A stretch of 60,575 bases of DNA, from contig LNBX01000042.1 of assembly GCA_001567275.1 (NCBI GenBank), positions 1 through 60,575 of the forward strand. The letters run 5' to 3'. Position 1 is the first letter of the stretch. Each line of letters starts with the position of its first letter. The DNA comes from Bacteroidetes bacterium OLB10 (GTDB taxonomy: Bacteria; Bacteroidota; Bacteroidia; AKYH767-A; OLB10). This document shows positions 29,544-38,982 of this stretch, piece by piece. Both the position numbers and the translations under genes were made by a program. The notes beneath the pieces were generated by a model. It saw only the letters and a program-made list of their open reading frames with translations, was not told the origin of the DNA and did no database searches.

Positions 29544-29870
29544 ATGGGAGCTACCAAAACAGAGCATTTTTCAAAAAAACAAAACCAAATTGCTACGATA
29601 GCCAAAGCGCTGGGTCATCCTGCAAGGGTTGCCATTATCGAATACCTTATGAAAAAAAACAAATGTATTTGTGGTGATATTGTAAACGAACTTCCATTGG
29701 CACAACCTACTGTTTCACAACATCTGAAAGAGCTTAAGAATGCAGGTGTGATTAAGGGGAATATTGAAGGCAATGCCATTTGTTATTGTATTGACGAAAA
29801 AACGTTGAATGTACTGAAAGATTATTTTACAAAAATAATTTTTGCTGTTTCCAATAAAAATTGTTGTTAA
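29544..29870 (+). CDS. arsR: ArsR/SmtB-family metalloregulator
   Basis: 108 residues, winged-helix repressor. The metal site resembles ArsR: Cys-Ile-Cys in KCICGDIV (about residues 36-41) at the start of the helix preceding the recognition helix (QPTVSQHLKELKNAG), plus a vicinal Cys pair at the very C-terminus. It should release DNA on binding As(III)/Sb(III). Operator-like sites lie before it and before arsM. Confidence 0.9.
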   Translation: MGATKTEHFSKKQNQIATIAKALGHPARVAIIEYLMKKNKCICGDIVNELPLAQPTVSQHLKELKNAGVIKGNIEGNAICYCIDEKTLNVLKDYFTKIIFAVSNKNCC

Positions 29871-29882
29871 TATTTTTTGGTT

Positions 29883-29906
29883 ATTATTATCGTAATATTT
29901 CAATAT
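29883..29906 (+). promoter_or_regulatory. ArsR operator candidate upstream of arsM
   Basis: Repeats the 24-bp site found before arsR with 23 of 24 bases identical (G to T at the palindrome centre). It lies 20 bp before the arsM ATG, so arsM may have its own regulated promoter. Confidence 0.65.
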
Positions 29907-29926
29907 ATCAATTAATTAGAATTAAA

Positions 29927-30767
29927 ATGAAAAATTCAGAAAAGATCAAAAGAAACCGTAAAGCAAAAATATAGTGAAATTGCTTTGCAAAACAAAGAAA
30001 CCAACCAATCTTCCTGCTGCGGATCTGGAAGCTGCTCTACAGAAGTTTACAACATCATGAGCGATGATTACAGCACATTGGAAGGGTATAATCCCAATGC
30101 TGACCTCGGCTTAGGATGTGGACTGCCTACTCAATTTGCAAAAATCAGAAAAGGTGATACAGTAGTTGATTTAGGAAGTGGTGCAGGCAACGATTGTTTC
30201 ATTGCAAGAAATGAAACAGGCGAAGACGGTAGAGTAATAGGTGTAGACTTTACACCGGCAATGATTGAAAAAGCAAGGACCAACAACGAAAAATTAGGAT
30301 TCAAAAATGTTGAATTCAGACAGGGCGACATTGAAAATATTCCTGTTTCAGCAAACACAGCTGATGTGATTGTGAGCAATTGTGTGTTGAATCTTGTGCC
30401 GGATAAGGACAAAGTTTTTAAAGAAATTTTCAGAGTACTTAAACAAGGTGGTCATTTCAGTATTTCTGATGTTGTATTGGCAGGCACCCTTCCTGACAAA
30501 CTGCGCAATGAGGTCGAAATGTATGCTGGATGCGTTTCAGGTGCTATACAAAAGGAAGAATATATGGCCTTCATTCAGCAGAATGGTTTTACAAACATAT
30601 CTATACAAAAAGAAAAACGAATTCTTATTCCTGATGATATTTTGAAAAATTATCTCAATGCAGCAGAACTAAAAAATTTCAAATCGGGTGATACAGGAAT
30701 ATTCAGTATTACAGTTTATGCAGAAAAACCAAAAACATGCGGCTGCGGCACAACCTGTTGCAGTTGA
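29927..30767 (+). CDS. arsM: arsenite S-adenosylmethionine methyltransferase, frameshifted after codon 7
   Basis: 279 residues once one A is removed from the four-A run at 29948-29951. The ATG at 29927 begins MKNSEKIK; the frame then switches to ETVKQKYSEIALQ and the main body. SAM motif VDLGSGAGND (about residue 80). Catalytic-type cysteines are present (SSCCGSGSC near the N-terminus, LGLGCGLPT, MYAGCVSGA), and the tail ends with Cys pairs (CGCGTTCCS). It methylates As(III) to volatile or less retained species. It follows arsR with its own operator-like site. Confidence 0.9.
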
Positions 30768-31076
30768 ATGGACTTAGCTGTCTTTAATAATTGTTGATGT
30801 TTCTTCTGGTGAGCGATTTTCAAAACGTGGGAATATCTGTATGCTTATTCCACTTCTGGTCGAAATAAAAAATATTCAGGATTTTCGGTTTCGATTGCTA
30901 TTTCCTTTCAACTTCTTTCTTTTCTTCATTGTGTTTTTGTTAACAACTTTGAAATCCAAAAGCGAATGCCAAAAGTGCTGTAAAAAATGTCCGTTGGTTG
31001 ATTATATACTTTCATTATTCTAATTATTAGGCACTTACTTTGACAGTATTTCGGCTATCTTGATTCTATTGTGAGT
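30768..31076. other. intergenic, no supported gene
   Basis: AT-rich. A 60-codon plus-strand frame at 30841-31023 has an odd Phe/Leu-rich composition with a Cys cluster and no start context. Short fragments on the minus strand look like decayed coding sequence, but nothing is firm. Confidence 0.4.
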
Positions 31077-31492
31077 TTATTTTGTATTCGCCCATAGCAA
31101 ATTTATGATTTTCCATTCCCCATCTATTTTTCCTAACTGGATATAGTCAAAGAAATTATATTTATTCTGAGTTATCTTAATGGATGCAATACCATTTGAA
31201 ATATCAAAGATGACTACATCTGCTTTAAATGGTTCCTCCGGTTTCTCGTTTTTTGGGTTAATGTTTTGGTGTAATATAGAAGTTCTGAATATCCCATATT
31301 ACTCAATCGATAATTACCCTTGTCATCTTTTTTAATTACTCTTTTTGCTAATTCAGGATGAATATCTTTTTCCACTCTCTTATAGTTGTTTGTCCATAAA
31401 CCCTCAATATAGTTAAGAGCAGTTTCTTTAATTAACAATGAGTCATTTATCGTCTGCCCAAAAAGGGTGCTGGTTGATGCCAACATTATCAT
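31077..31492 (-). CDS. small exported NTF2/lumazine-binding-like protein, one base short
   Basis: The first frame (start 31492) gives a hydrophobic export signal (MIMLASTSTLFGQ) and INDSLLIKETALNYIEGLWTNNYKRVEKDIHPELAKR, typical of the Lumazine_bd_2/NTF2-like group. It fails after LLYYTKT. Adding one A to the four-A run there continues as NINPKNEKPEEPFKADVVIFDIS to QLGKIDGEWKIINLLWANTK, 138 residues. Lys/Arg codons (KVKRKLTPVICA) precede the first Met in frame without a start codon, so the N-terminus may be damaged too. Function unknown. Confidence 0.65.
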
Positions 31493-31656
31493 TGCACAGA
31501 TTACAGGAGTTAATTTCCTTTTTACTTTATTTTAATTTTTGCCTACTCTATTCGGTTTTTGGCCTTCCCGTATTTTTTTCAATTTCGTTTTGTATAACGC
31601 ACATCTCAAGTATAAGTCTGTTTTGTAGAATCAATTACTTATTTGTTTTTTTCGAA

Positions 31657-32445
31657 TTATTCCAACAATCCCCTACCCACTACCCACTGTGTCAATTCGT
31701 CAAATTGTTGCCAGCTTAATTCTTCTGCTCGTTTTTCTTTGAAGGGCATTGTATCGGCCTGATGTGTTGGCTGTAGCAATCCGCGAAGTGCATTGCGCAA
31801 TGTTTTCCGTCTTTGGTTGAATGCTGTTTTTATCACCTTTCTGAAATCAGCTTCGCTGCTGATGGTTTTTTTTGTCCTGTTCAGCTTCAACCGTATGACT
31901 CCTGACTGCACTTTGGGAGGAGGAATAAATACCTTTGGCTCTACTGTGAAAAGATATTCGCAGTCGTAGCACGACTGCATGAGTACACTCTGAATGCCGT
32001 AAACCCTGCTGCCCGGTGCTGCACAAATGCGCTGCGCCACTTCTTTCTGAAACATACCCACCACTTCGACAATGCTGTCACGGTTGTCATACACACGAAA
32101 AACTATCTGTGTGGAAATGTTGTAAGGAAAATTTCCGATCACAGCCACAGGACTGTCTAACAGTGGCAATAAATCCATCTGAAGAAAATCTTCTTCCACC
32201 ACATTCACTTTGCTTTCCGCGAAATGTGCTTTCAAATAAGCTACCGATTCTTTATCAATCTCTATAACGGTAAGCTTCTCCTCTGCCCTCGCAGCCAACA
32301 AAGACGTTAGCACTCCCATACCGGGGCCAATTTCAATCACACGCTTATACCCATCGAATGAAAGTGAATCCACAATGCGTTCTGCAATGGCAGCATCAGC
32401 CAAAAAATGTTGTCCCAGAAATTTCTTCGGCCTTACCTGTTGCAT
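31657..32445 (-). CDS. rsmA: 16S rRNA dimethyladenosine transferase
   Basis: 262 residues. KKFLGQHFLAD at the N-terminus, SAM motif IEIGPGMGVLT (about residue 38) and the catalytic NFPY box (about residue 104). It dimethylates two adjacent adenines near the 3' end of 16S rRNA. It follows the dihydroorotase-like gene on the same strand. Confidence 0.96.
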   Translation of the reverse strand: MQQVRPKKFLGQHFLADAAIAERIVDSLSFDGYKRVIEIGPGMGVLTSLLAARAEEKLTVIEIDKESVAYLKAHFAESKVNVVEEDFLQMDLLPLLDSPVAVIGNFPYNISTQIVFRVYDNRDSIVEVVGMFQKEVAQRICAAPGSRVYGIQSVLMQSCYDCEYLFTVEPKVFIPPPKVQSGVIRLKLNRTKKTISSEADFRKVIKTAFNQRRKTLRNALRGLLQPTHQADTMPFKEKRAEELSWQQFDELTQWVVGRGLLE

Positions 32446-32467
32446 GTGTTATGAATAATCCGGAAAA

Positions 32468-33739
32468 CTAAAAACCGGCAATCTTATTGTTGTTGATTAC
32501 TCCCGTAACTTTTCCGGTAAACACCGTATTGTTGAATGGTGAATTGTGTGAGCGCGAAAACATTTTGTCGGTGGTAAATGTCCATTCTTCCTCTGTAGAA
32601 AATACCGTCAGGTTGGCCATTTCTCCTTCGTTAAGTGATGGCAAAGGAAGCTGCAAAATGTTTCGGGGATTGAGTGCCAGTTTTTCTACAATGGTTTCAA
32701 CAGGCAGCTGACCTTTGAATGCAGTATTCAGCGTGGCAAACGTTGTTTCGGCAGAAGAAATACCGTGAGCAGCAAAATCATACTCTACATTTTTTGCATC
32801 GTCCTCATGAGGTGAGTGATCACTGCACACTACATGAATCACACCGTCAGCAATTCCCTTTTTCAGTGCTGCAATGTCCTGCTTGCTTCTTAAAACAGGT
32901 TTCACTTTGAGGTTGGAGTCGAAACTTTCCACTTCTTCATCCTCAAGCATCAGATGATGTGCATACACTTCAGCAGTAAATTCTATTCCTTTGGATTTTG
33001 CATTGCGCAACAACTGCACACTTCCCGCAGTAGAAATGCCGCTGATGTGTACAGGCACTTTTGCATACTCTGCCACACGCAAAATTTTACTCAGTCCAAT
33101 TTCTTCGGCAATGGCGGGGCTGCCTTTCATTCCGGTGTTCACGCTGTGCACGCTGTCGTTAATCAGATGTTTGCCACTCAGCGAAGGTTCATCCGCATAC
33201 ACAATTACAGTTGCATTCACCGACTGACCATATAAAAAACATCTCAGCAACAATCCTGCATCATGCGAAGCCAGTTTATCATCCGTAAAAGCAACTGCTC
33301 CACCCTGCATCATGTCAAACATTTCAGCCATTTCGCTTCCTGCTCTGTTGGCAGTAAGGCATCCTGCAACGTGGCAGGTCACCAGATTGTTTTTACTTTT
33401 CTGCAGCAGATATTCCACCTGTGCTTTCGACTGAACCGGTGTGTGCACACTCGGCATCAGCAACACTTCGGTAAATCCTCCTGCAGCTGCTGCACGCGAA
33501 CCACTCTGCAAATCTTCTTTATATTCCTGGCCCGGGTCGCGAAAATTTGCTCTCATATCGAGCCATCCCGGTGACACATATTTACCTTTCAGGTCAATGG
33601 TTTTTACTGATTCGGGAACATCCGTTACCGAGGCTGCTACTTGTCTTATTCTGCCGTTGATAATTAAGAGGTCGCGCACTTTCTGGTGGTGGCTATTACC
33701 CGGGTAAACTACCCGCACCGATTTCAGCAAAACATCCAT
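32468..33739 (-). CDS. dihydroorotase-like amidohydrolase lacking the HxH metal motif
   Basis: 423 residues aligned end to end with type I dihydroorotase (PGWLDM..FRDPG, EYKEDLQSGSRAAAAGGFTEV, CSDHSPHE). The first metal-binding pair, normally HxH right after the D of this segment, is Arg63 and Asn65 (DMRANFRDPG). Later His/Asp motifs (HISGISTAG, YAHHLML, SDHSPH) remain. Loss of HxH is known in inactive PyrC-like partners of aspartate transcarbamoylase in some bacteria; here the same is inferred. A -7 box lies 4 bp before the ATG. Confidence 0.85.
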   Translation of the reverse strand: MDVLLKSVRVVYPGNSHHQKVRDLLIINGRIRQVAASVTDVPESVKTIDLKGKYVSPGWLDMRANFRDPGQEYKEDLQSGSRAAAAGGFTEVLLMPSVHTPVQSKAQVEYLLQKSKNNLVTCHVAGCLTANRAGSEMAEMFDMMQGGAVAFTDDKLASHDAGLLLRCFLYGQSVNATVIVYADEPSLSGKHLINDSVHSVNTGMKGSPAIAEEIGLSKILRVAEYAKVPVHISGISTAGSVQLLRNAKSKGIEFTAEVYAHHLMLEDEEVESFDSNLKVKPVLRSKQDIAALKKGIADGVIHVVCSDHSPHEDDAKNVEYDFAAHGISSAETTFATLNTAFKGQLPVETIVEKLALNPRNILQLPLPSLNEGEMANLTVFSTEEEWTFTTDKMFSRSHNSPFNNTVFTGKVTGVINNNKIAGF

Positions 33740-33743
33740 GCGG

Positions 33744-33751
33744 CAAATTTA
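33744..33751 (-). promoter_or_regulatory. Bacteroidota -7 box (TAAATTTG) abutting the dihydroorotase-like start
   Basis: Exact TAnnTTTG match on the minus strand with four bases before the ATG. The transcript would be leaderless or nearly so. Confidence 0.55.
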
Positions 33752-33762
33752 AGTTTTACAAG

Positions 33763-35802
33763 TTAAACTTTATAATATTTCAGCAACAGTGTTTCGGCAA
33801 GCAGAAAAACCAACCCTGCGATGACAAAGTACTTCCATAACGGAATACCACGGTTGTATTCGTTCAGCTTTTTCTCAAACACTGAAGTTTTTTCTCTGAT
33901 AATGTCAACCGACTTAAAAGCAGATGTATTGTAAATGCTCATCAAATCGTTGTCGTTGCAAAATTTCATAGCAGATTCTGCCCGGTCGTAATTCAGTGCA
34001 ATTTCAGCTATGGTACTGTCGCGCAAAAGCAATTTATATATTCCTGCATCGTCCAGACTATGAAACATTACCACCGTTTCGCCTGCAGATGATTTGACAT
34101 CGGGAATGATATCCTTTTTCAGGTCTGAATTGATTAAATGAAATACTGCATCTCCGGTATTGGCTACATTCAGTTTGTAAGCATCATTTTTTCCTGCAAT
34201 AAAAGAAGGTTGCACCGATGGTATGCTCTGCAAAGCAATTTTGAAAAGTACAGGGGCAAACAAGGCATGTACCACAAATCCTCCTGCAGAAGTTTGTGCA
34301 GGCGAAGTAAACTGATACACCTTACCTGCTCCGGAATGTATGAGATTGAGAAAGGCTCCTCCGCTTTGCAGTTGCATCAGCTTCATACTTCCCGACTGAA
34401 GTCTGTTGTTTAAATCGTAATGCAGTTTTACAGAGGGAAGATTCATATTGTCGTCAATCTTTTCAAACATATTTTTAAAAAGATTATTCTCGAAATCGAG
34501 TCTGCCGATTTTTTCTTCGTTGCCGTTGATGGCAAGATAATCCTCCAGATTGAGTTGCTGTGCCAAAGCAGAATATCCTCCGGGATTTATCATACTGTCA
34601 GGAAAAATCATCAGTGTGCCGCCCTGTTTTACAAACTGTGTCAGCTCCTGACTCATACCTGACGAAAGATCTTTGAGGTCAGTAAGTACAACGGTGTTTG
34701 CCTGCCTCAACTGCGAAAAGTCCACTGCCGACTGCAATGCAAATGAATAGTTAATCATGTCGTTGTTTTCGAACAGCTTGCTCACGTAAATATTTTTGCT
34801 GCTGCCGATGTGATAAACAGAAATTTTTGATGCAATACGAAACGTCAGGTAATATGAATCGTCAAACGTTACGGGATTATCATCAATACTTACCATAGCC
34901 TGTTGCCATCCCGGTTGCGAAACCGTAAAATTCAGTGTGGTAACGGCTTCGCTTTCTGCATTCACTTTTACAGTGGCTACTGCCTTTTGTGTTTTGTTGA
35001 GATAAAATTTCACAGGTACTTCTACAGCATCTTTCGAATCGTTGACGACTTTTATGCTTAACTCTGCAGGAACGTTGAGCTGCACCACCGGAGTGTTGAG
35101 CCAGCAGGAGTCCACATACACATTGGAAGGTGATGTAGTGCTGAGACTGACAAGATTGAGTTGCAATGAAGAATCTTTTCCGCTGAAAGGTTGTCCGAAA
35201 TAATTTTTCTGAAAATCCGACATCCAGAATGCTGTATGATTTTCGCCCTGATCCTGCTTGAAAAAATCATTCTGACGGATAAACACTTCTTCGGCACTGC
35301 GCGATGACGAAGTGATTTTAATTTTATCGGTAAGCTCCATGGCTTCTTCTTTGCCAAGCGCTCTTTGTTGCTCACCTTTGAACTCGTTGGTAAGTAACTG
35401 AAATTTGGTGGACGCAGGATATGCGCTGATGATGCTTCTTGTTTTGTTTTTAGCTTCATCAAGCAGTGAACCATCATCCCCCTGAAGATTCATGCTGTAG
35501 GAATTGTCAACATAAATGCTGACTACATTCTGACCTGATACGGCCTGATTTTTATTCTTAGGGATAAACGGTTGTGCAAATGCCAAGACAATACATGTGA
35601 TGGCCAACAGTCGCGACAACAATACCAGCAGATGCTTTAGCTTGGATTGCGACTGTGTTTCTTCCTTCAGCTCTTTAAGAAACCTCACATTGGTAAAAAG
35701 TATTTTCCTGAATCGCCTGAAGTTGAACAAATGAATGATAACAGGGACTGCAAGAAAGCCTAAAAACCAGAGAAAAGAAGGTTGTACGAACTGAATGGAC
35801 AT
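33763..35802 (-). CDS. BatA-domain membrane protein
   Basis: 679 residues. The N-terminus MSIQFVQPSFLWFLGFLAVPVIIHLFNFRRFRK is the BatA (aerotolerance) domain, with a second helix at about residues 58-77. A vWA-like region (SIYVDNSYSM) and a large extracytoplasmic beta-rich part follow, with one last helix near the C-terminus. The family is Bacteroidota-specific and linked to envelope or MoxR-type systems; exact role unknown. A Met eight codons upstream is possible, but the -7 box favours 35802. Confidence 0.85.
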   Translation of the reverse strand: MSIQFVQPSFLWFLGFLAVPVIIHLFNFRRFRKILFTNVRFLKELKEETQSQSKLKHLLVLLSRLLAITCIVLAFAQPFIPKNKNQAVSGQNVVSIYVDNSYSMNLQGDDGSLLDEAKNKTRSIISAYPASTKFQLLTNEFKGEQQRALGKEEAMELTDKIKITSSSRSAEEVFIRQNDFFKQDQGENHTAFWMSDFQKNYFGQPFSGKDSSLQLNLVSLSTTSPSNVYVDSCWLNTPVVQLNVPAELSIKVVNDSKDAVEVPVKFYLNKTQKAVATVKVNAESEAVTTLNFTVSQPGWQQAMVSIDDNPVTFDDSYYLTFRIASKISVYHIGSSKNIYVSKLFENNDMINYSFALQSAVDFSQLRQANTVVLTDLKDLSSGMSQELTQFVKQGGTLMIFPDSMINPGGYSALAQQLNLEDYLAINGNEEKIGRLDFENNLFKNMFEKIDDNMNLPSVKLHYDLNNRLQSGSMKLMQLQSGGAFLNLIHSGAGKVYQFTSPAQTSAGGFVVHALFAPVLFKIALQSIPSVQPSFIAGKNDAYKLNVANTGDAVFHLINSDLKKDIIPDVKSSAGETVVMFHSLDDAGIYKLLLRDSTIAEIALNYDRAESAMKFCNDNDLMSIYNTSAFKSVDIIREKTSVFEKKLNEYNRGIPLWKYFVIAGLVFLLAETLLLKYYKV

Positions 35803-35823
35803 GAAAAAATAACGGTGTGGCGG

Positions 35824-35831
35824 CAAATATA
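35824..35831 (-). promoter_or_regulatory. Bacteroidota -7 box (TATATTTG) for the BatA-like gene
   Basis: Exact TAnnTTTG match on the minus strand, 22 bp before the start at 35802. Confidence 0.55.
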
Positions 35832-35877
35832 CTTAATTAGCTCAGGGTAAATTCTGAAAAATATCTATAGCAATAAA

Positions 35878-35885
35878 TACCTTTG
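35878..35885 (+). promoter_or_regulatory. Bacteroidota -7 box (TACCTTTG) for rnhB
   Basis: Exact TAnnTTTG match, 13 bp before the preferred rnhB ATG at 35898; an earlier Met at 35883 would overlap the box. Confidence 0.55.
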
Positions 35886-35897
35886 CTGTCGTTTATC

Positions 35898-36500
35898 ATG
35901 TTAAAATCAGCATACAGCACACTCTCTGAGGCAGGAGTAGATGAGGCAGGCAGAGGTTGCCTGGCAGGGCCGGTATATGCTGCTGCTGTCATACTTCCCG
36001 CAGACTATAAAAACAAATTGCTTAATGACTCAAAAAAGCTGACTGCTTCTCAGCGTGAAGTGCTGCGTCCCGAAATTGAAAAACATGCTGTGGCATGGGC
36101 TGTAGGCAGTTGTTCTCACGAAGAAATTGACAATATCAACATTCTGCAGGCATCGTGGCTTGCCATGCACCGCGCCATTGAACAGCTGAAACCTGTTCCT
36201 GAACTTTTGCTGATTGACGGTAATCGTTTTAAAGCATATCCTGCCATCAAGCATGTATGTGTGGTGAAAGGTGATGCCACCTACATGTCTATTGCTGCTG
36301 CATCCATACTTGCAAAAACTTATCGTGATGAGTACATGGAAAAATTGGATAAACTGTATCCGCAATATCAGTGGAAAAAAAACAAAGCCTATGCAACCGG
36401 AAGTCATGTGCAGGCTATACTTAAACATGGCTACACGGAATATCACCGCAGAAGTTTTCAGCTGAAAGCCTTTCAGACAAAATTATCATTTGACAGTTAG
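35898..36500 (+). CDS. rnhB: ribonuclease HII
   Basis: 200 residues. [19 protein letters not shown] carries the catalytic Asp-Glu, and LLIDGNRF and [17 protein letters not shown] the further acidic residues. It removes ribonucleotides from DNA and RNA-DNA hybrids. The start at 35898 is chosen because an alternative Met five codons earlier lies in the -7 box. Confidence 0.95.
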   Translation: MLKSAYSTLSEAGVDEAGRGCLAGPVYAAAVILPADYKNKLLNDSKKLTASQREVLRPEIEKHAVAWAVGSCSHEEIDNINILQASWLAMHRAIEQLKPVPELLLIDGNRFKAYPAIKHVCVVKGDATYMSIAAASILAKTYRDEYMEKLDKLYPQYQWKKNKAYATGSHVQAILKHGYTEYHRRSFQLKAFQTKLSFDS

Positions 36501-36512
36501 GACAGTAACTCT

Positions 36513-37741
36513 TTATCTGAAACAATAGCTGTCCACACTCAGATAATGTTTGACCACAGCCTCTGACAAAGCTGAAATACTGAGGTTGTCGGATGCAGAA
36601 GCAATATCTTTTACCTCCCCGTTTTTGTAGAGGATGTTGATGTTTTCCTGACGTGTGGTGTAGGCACTGTTTTCAATTTTTCCGGTGAAGATAAAATACT
36701 TCTGCAGTTCTCCGCTGATTTTATATTTACTGCTGAGGTGATCTCTGAAACCTTTCAACTCTGATTCTTCAAAAGGTTGTGCACGGAGTTTAATTTTATA
36801 CAGGTTTCTGTTCACCATACCTTTGGCAAGGTGCGAAAGAACAGGGTCGCTGTGGTCGGACCACTCTTTGATACTTGCAAAAATGTCGTAATCGTCAAGG
36901 CGGCAGAACTGACTTACAAGATCAGGATTTTCAACAAAATCTTTCTCTGAATAGTTGTGAGTAAGAAAATTTTTGAAGCAGTGTGTGGCAAATAAATCTT
37001 CGCCTGACTGTGCCAGTTCGCGTGCACGTTTCAGAATATTGATGAGTTGGTTCTCTGCAGCAAGAACTGTTTTATGCAGATACACCTGCCAGTACATCAG
37101 TCGTCTTGCAACAATAAATTTCTCTACAGAATAAATTCCTTTTTCGTCCACCACCAGTTCGTCATTGGCCACATTCAGCATTTTAAGAATGCGGTCAATG
37201 CTGATAACGCCCTCTGATACTCCTGTAAAAAAACTGTCTCGCGTGAGGTAGTCGAGCCTGTCCATATCGAGCTGACTGCTGATGAGCTGATGCAGAAATT
37301 TTTTAGGATACTCATTTCTGAAAATTGCTATTGCCATCGAAAGCCTTCCGTTGAATTCACGGTTCAGCACATTCATAATAAGCATGGAGATATGCTCATG
37401 CGGTACATTTTTTACAATTGAATTTTCGAGAGCATGAGAAAATGGGCCGTGGCCGATGTCGTGCAGTACAATAGCGATACACAATGCTTCCTCTTCTTCT
37501 GCAGTAATTTCATGGCCTTTGCTTCGCAAGGTATCTATTGCCTGCATGGCAATATACATGGCACCCAAAGCATGATGAAAACGGGTGTGAATGGCACCCG
37601 GATATACATAAGGAGCCAGCCCCAATTGTTTGATTCGTCTTAATCGCTGAAAAAAAGGGTGTTCGATTAAATCAAAAATCAGTTCGGTAGGATGGTGATG
37701 AAACCATATACCGGGTCATTGATGATTTTATTTTTATTCAT
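36513..37741 (-). CDS. HD-domain (dNTPase-like) phosphohydrolase, one base short near the start
   Basis: 409 residues after adding one C. The start at 37741 reads MNKNKIINDPVYGFITI, then fails at a CC pair (plus 37690-37691); CCC would continue as PTELIFDLIEHPFFQRLRRIKQLGLAPYVYPGAIHTRFHHALG. The body has HTRFHHALG, HDIGHGPFSH (HD pair) and a later Asp (DMDRLDYLTRDSFFTG), the SAMHD1/YdhJ-like pattern. It hydrolyses nucleotides; the specific substrate is not clear. It follows gyrA and the TPR gene past a terminator. Confidence 0.88.
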
Positions 37742-37779
37742 GTAAACTGTTGAAGCGGCAAAATTACATTAAAAACAAT

Positions 37780-37808
37780 CGGGGCTTGCACCGCTGGTGC
37801 AAGCCCCG
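37780..37808 (-). terminator. 13-bp perfect hairpin terminator
   Basis: CGGGGCTTGCACC (37780-37792) pairs with 37796-37808 around a GCT loop; on the minus strand a T-rich tract follows. It ends the gyrA-TPR transcript. Confidence 0.9.
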
Positions 37809-37831
37809 AAAACGCTTTTTACAATGAAATT

Positions 37832-38953
37832 TTATTTCAGTGCATCAAGTTCTTTCTTTATCTTCTCGTAGTTAGCTGCATCATTAAGTGTTGCATACAG
37901 CTGCTTCAGCGACAGCAATGTACTTTGATCTTTAGGATTCAGCGAATATGCTTTTTCGAGATAAGGCTTTGCTTCGCTAAACTTGGCATCAAACACCACT
38001 TTTGCTTTGGCATACTTGGCATTATCTTTAATGCTGTTGGCTTCGTTTGCCAGACGCGCTCCTTCGTTAAAATATAAAGCTCCCAGATTGTAGTATGCAT
38101 CAAAATAATCATTCTTCAGCTCCACAGCTTTTTTATAGGCTGCTATTGCCGCATCTTTGTTGGTATCAGTTTTTTCTAAAAGCGTCCCTTTTGCAAAATA
38201 CAAATTGGCGTTGGAAGGATCTTTTTCTATGGCAAGATTAATTGCTTTTAAAGCTTCGGCAGTTTTTCCTGAAACGATGTAAATGTTTGTTTGAGTTATC
38301 AGAATTGATTTTTCATCAGGATAACGTGCTGCTCCTTTTGACAATACTTCAAGTGCTTTGGCAGTATCACCTTCGGTGAGGTACAACTGTGCATAAGGCT
38401 GATAGATTTTAGCATCATCGTATTTCATTTCGTCCAGCTTGGCATAAAATTGTTTTGCTTTTGAAGGATTGTTTGCACGCTCAGCACAAATTGCTGCATT
38501 GTAATATACTCCCGTATCGTTTGGGTTTATGCTCAGCAAATTTTCGTAATCGGATAATGCTCCTTCGTAATTTTTTGAGAGATAATCAATATAACCCTGA
38601 TTGGCGAATTGCTGTGCAAGCAGTTTTTTCTTCTCGGCAATGTCATCTTTGTACTCAAATTTCGGATTTAGCTCCAATGTTTTGTTATAAGATTTCAGCG
38701 CCTCTGCCAGAGGATTTTTATCCAGATTACCGTATTTTTCATTCTTATACAGCGACTGATAAATTAATCCGCGATAATACCATGCCTTGTCATAGTTCAT
38801 CGTGTTCTCGTGGTTGATTGCAATGTCAATAGCTTCTTTGGCTTTATCCAACTGTTCGTATTTCAGATAGCTGTAGGCTGACTGCACCTGAGCTTTCTGC
38901 GCTACTGCTGCTGTAGATACACATGCAAGCAGTGCAAGTACTAATTTTTTCAT
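37832..38953 (-). CDS. exported tetratricopeptide-repeat protein
   Basis: 373 residues. Signal peptide at residues 1-19 (MKKLVLALLACVSTAAVAQ). The mature protein is built from about eight TPR motifs (e.g. AWYYRGLIYQSL, GVYYNAAICAERANNPSKA, ANLYFAKGTLLEKTD, FDAYYNLGALYFNEG). It should be a periplasmic or surface scaffold. It lies 29 bp after gyrA and before a strong terminator. Specific partner unknown. Confidence 0.88.
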   Translation of the reverse strand: MKKLVLALLACVSTAAVAQKAQVQSAYSYLKYEQLDKAKEAIDIAINHENTMNYDKAWYYRGLIYQSLYKNEKYGNLDKNPLAEALKSYNKTLELNPKFEYKDDIAEKKKLLAQQFANQGYIDYLSKNYEGALSDYENLLSINPNDTGVYYNAAICAERANNPSKAKQFYAKLDEMKYDDAKIYQPYAQLYLTEGDTAKALEVLSKGAARYPDEKSILITQTNIYIVSGKTAEALKAINLAIEKDPSNANLYFAKGTLLEKTDTNKDAAIAAYKKAVELKNDYFDAYYNLGALYFNEGARLANEANSIKDNAKYAKAKVVFDAKFSEAKPYLEKAYSLNPKDQSTLLSLKQLYATLNDAANYEKIKKELDALK

Positions 38954-38982
38954 TTTCTTATTTTAATACTTATGGTTTAAAT

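Noticed and set aside
30841..31023. 60-codon membrane-like frame after arsM
   Set aside because: Odd Phe/Leu composition, no start context, no homology recognised.
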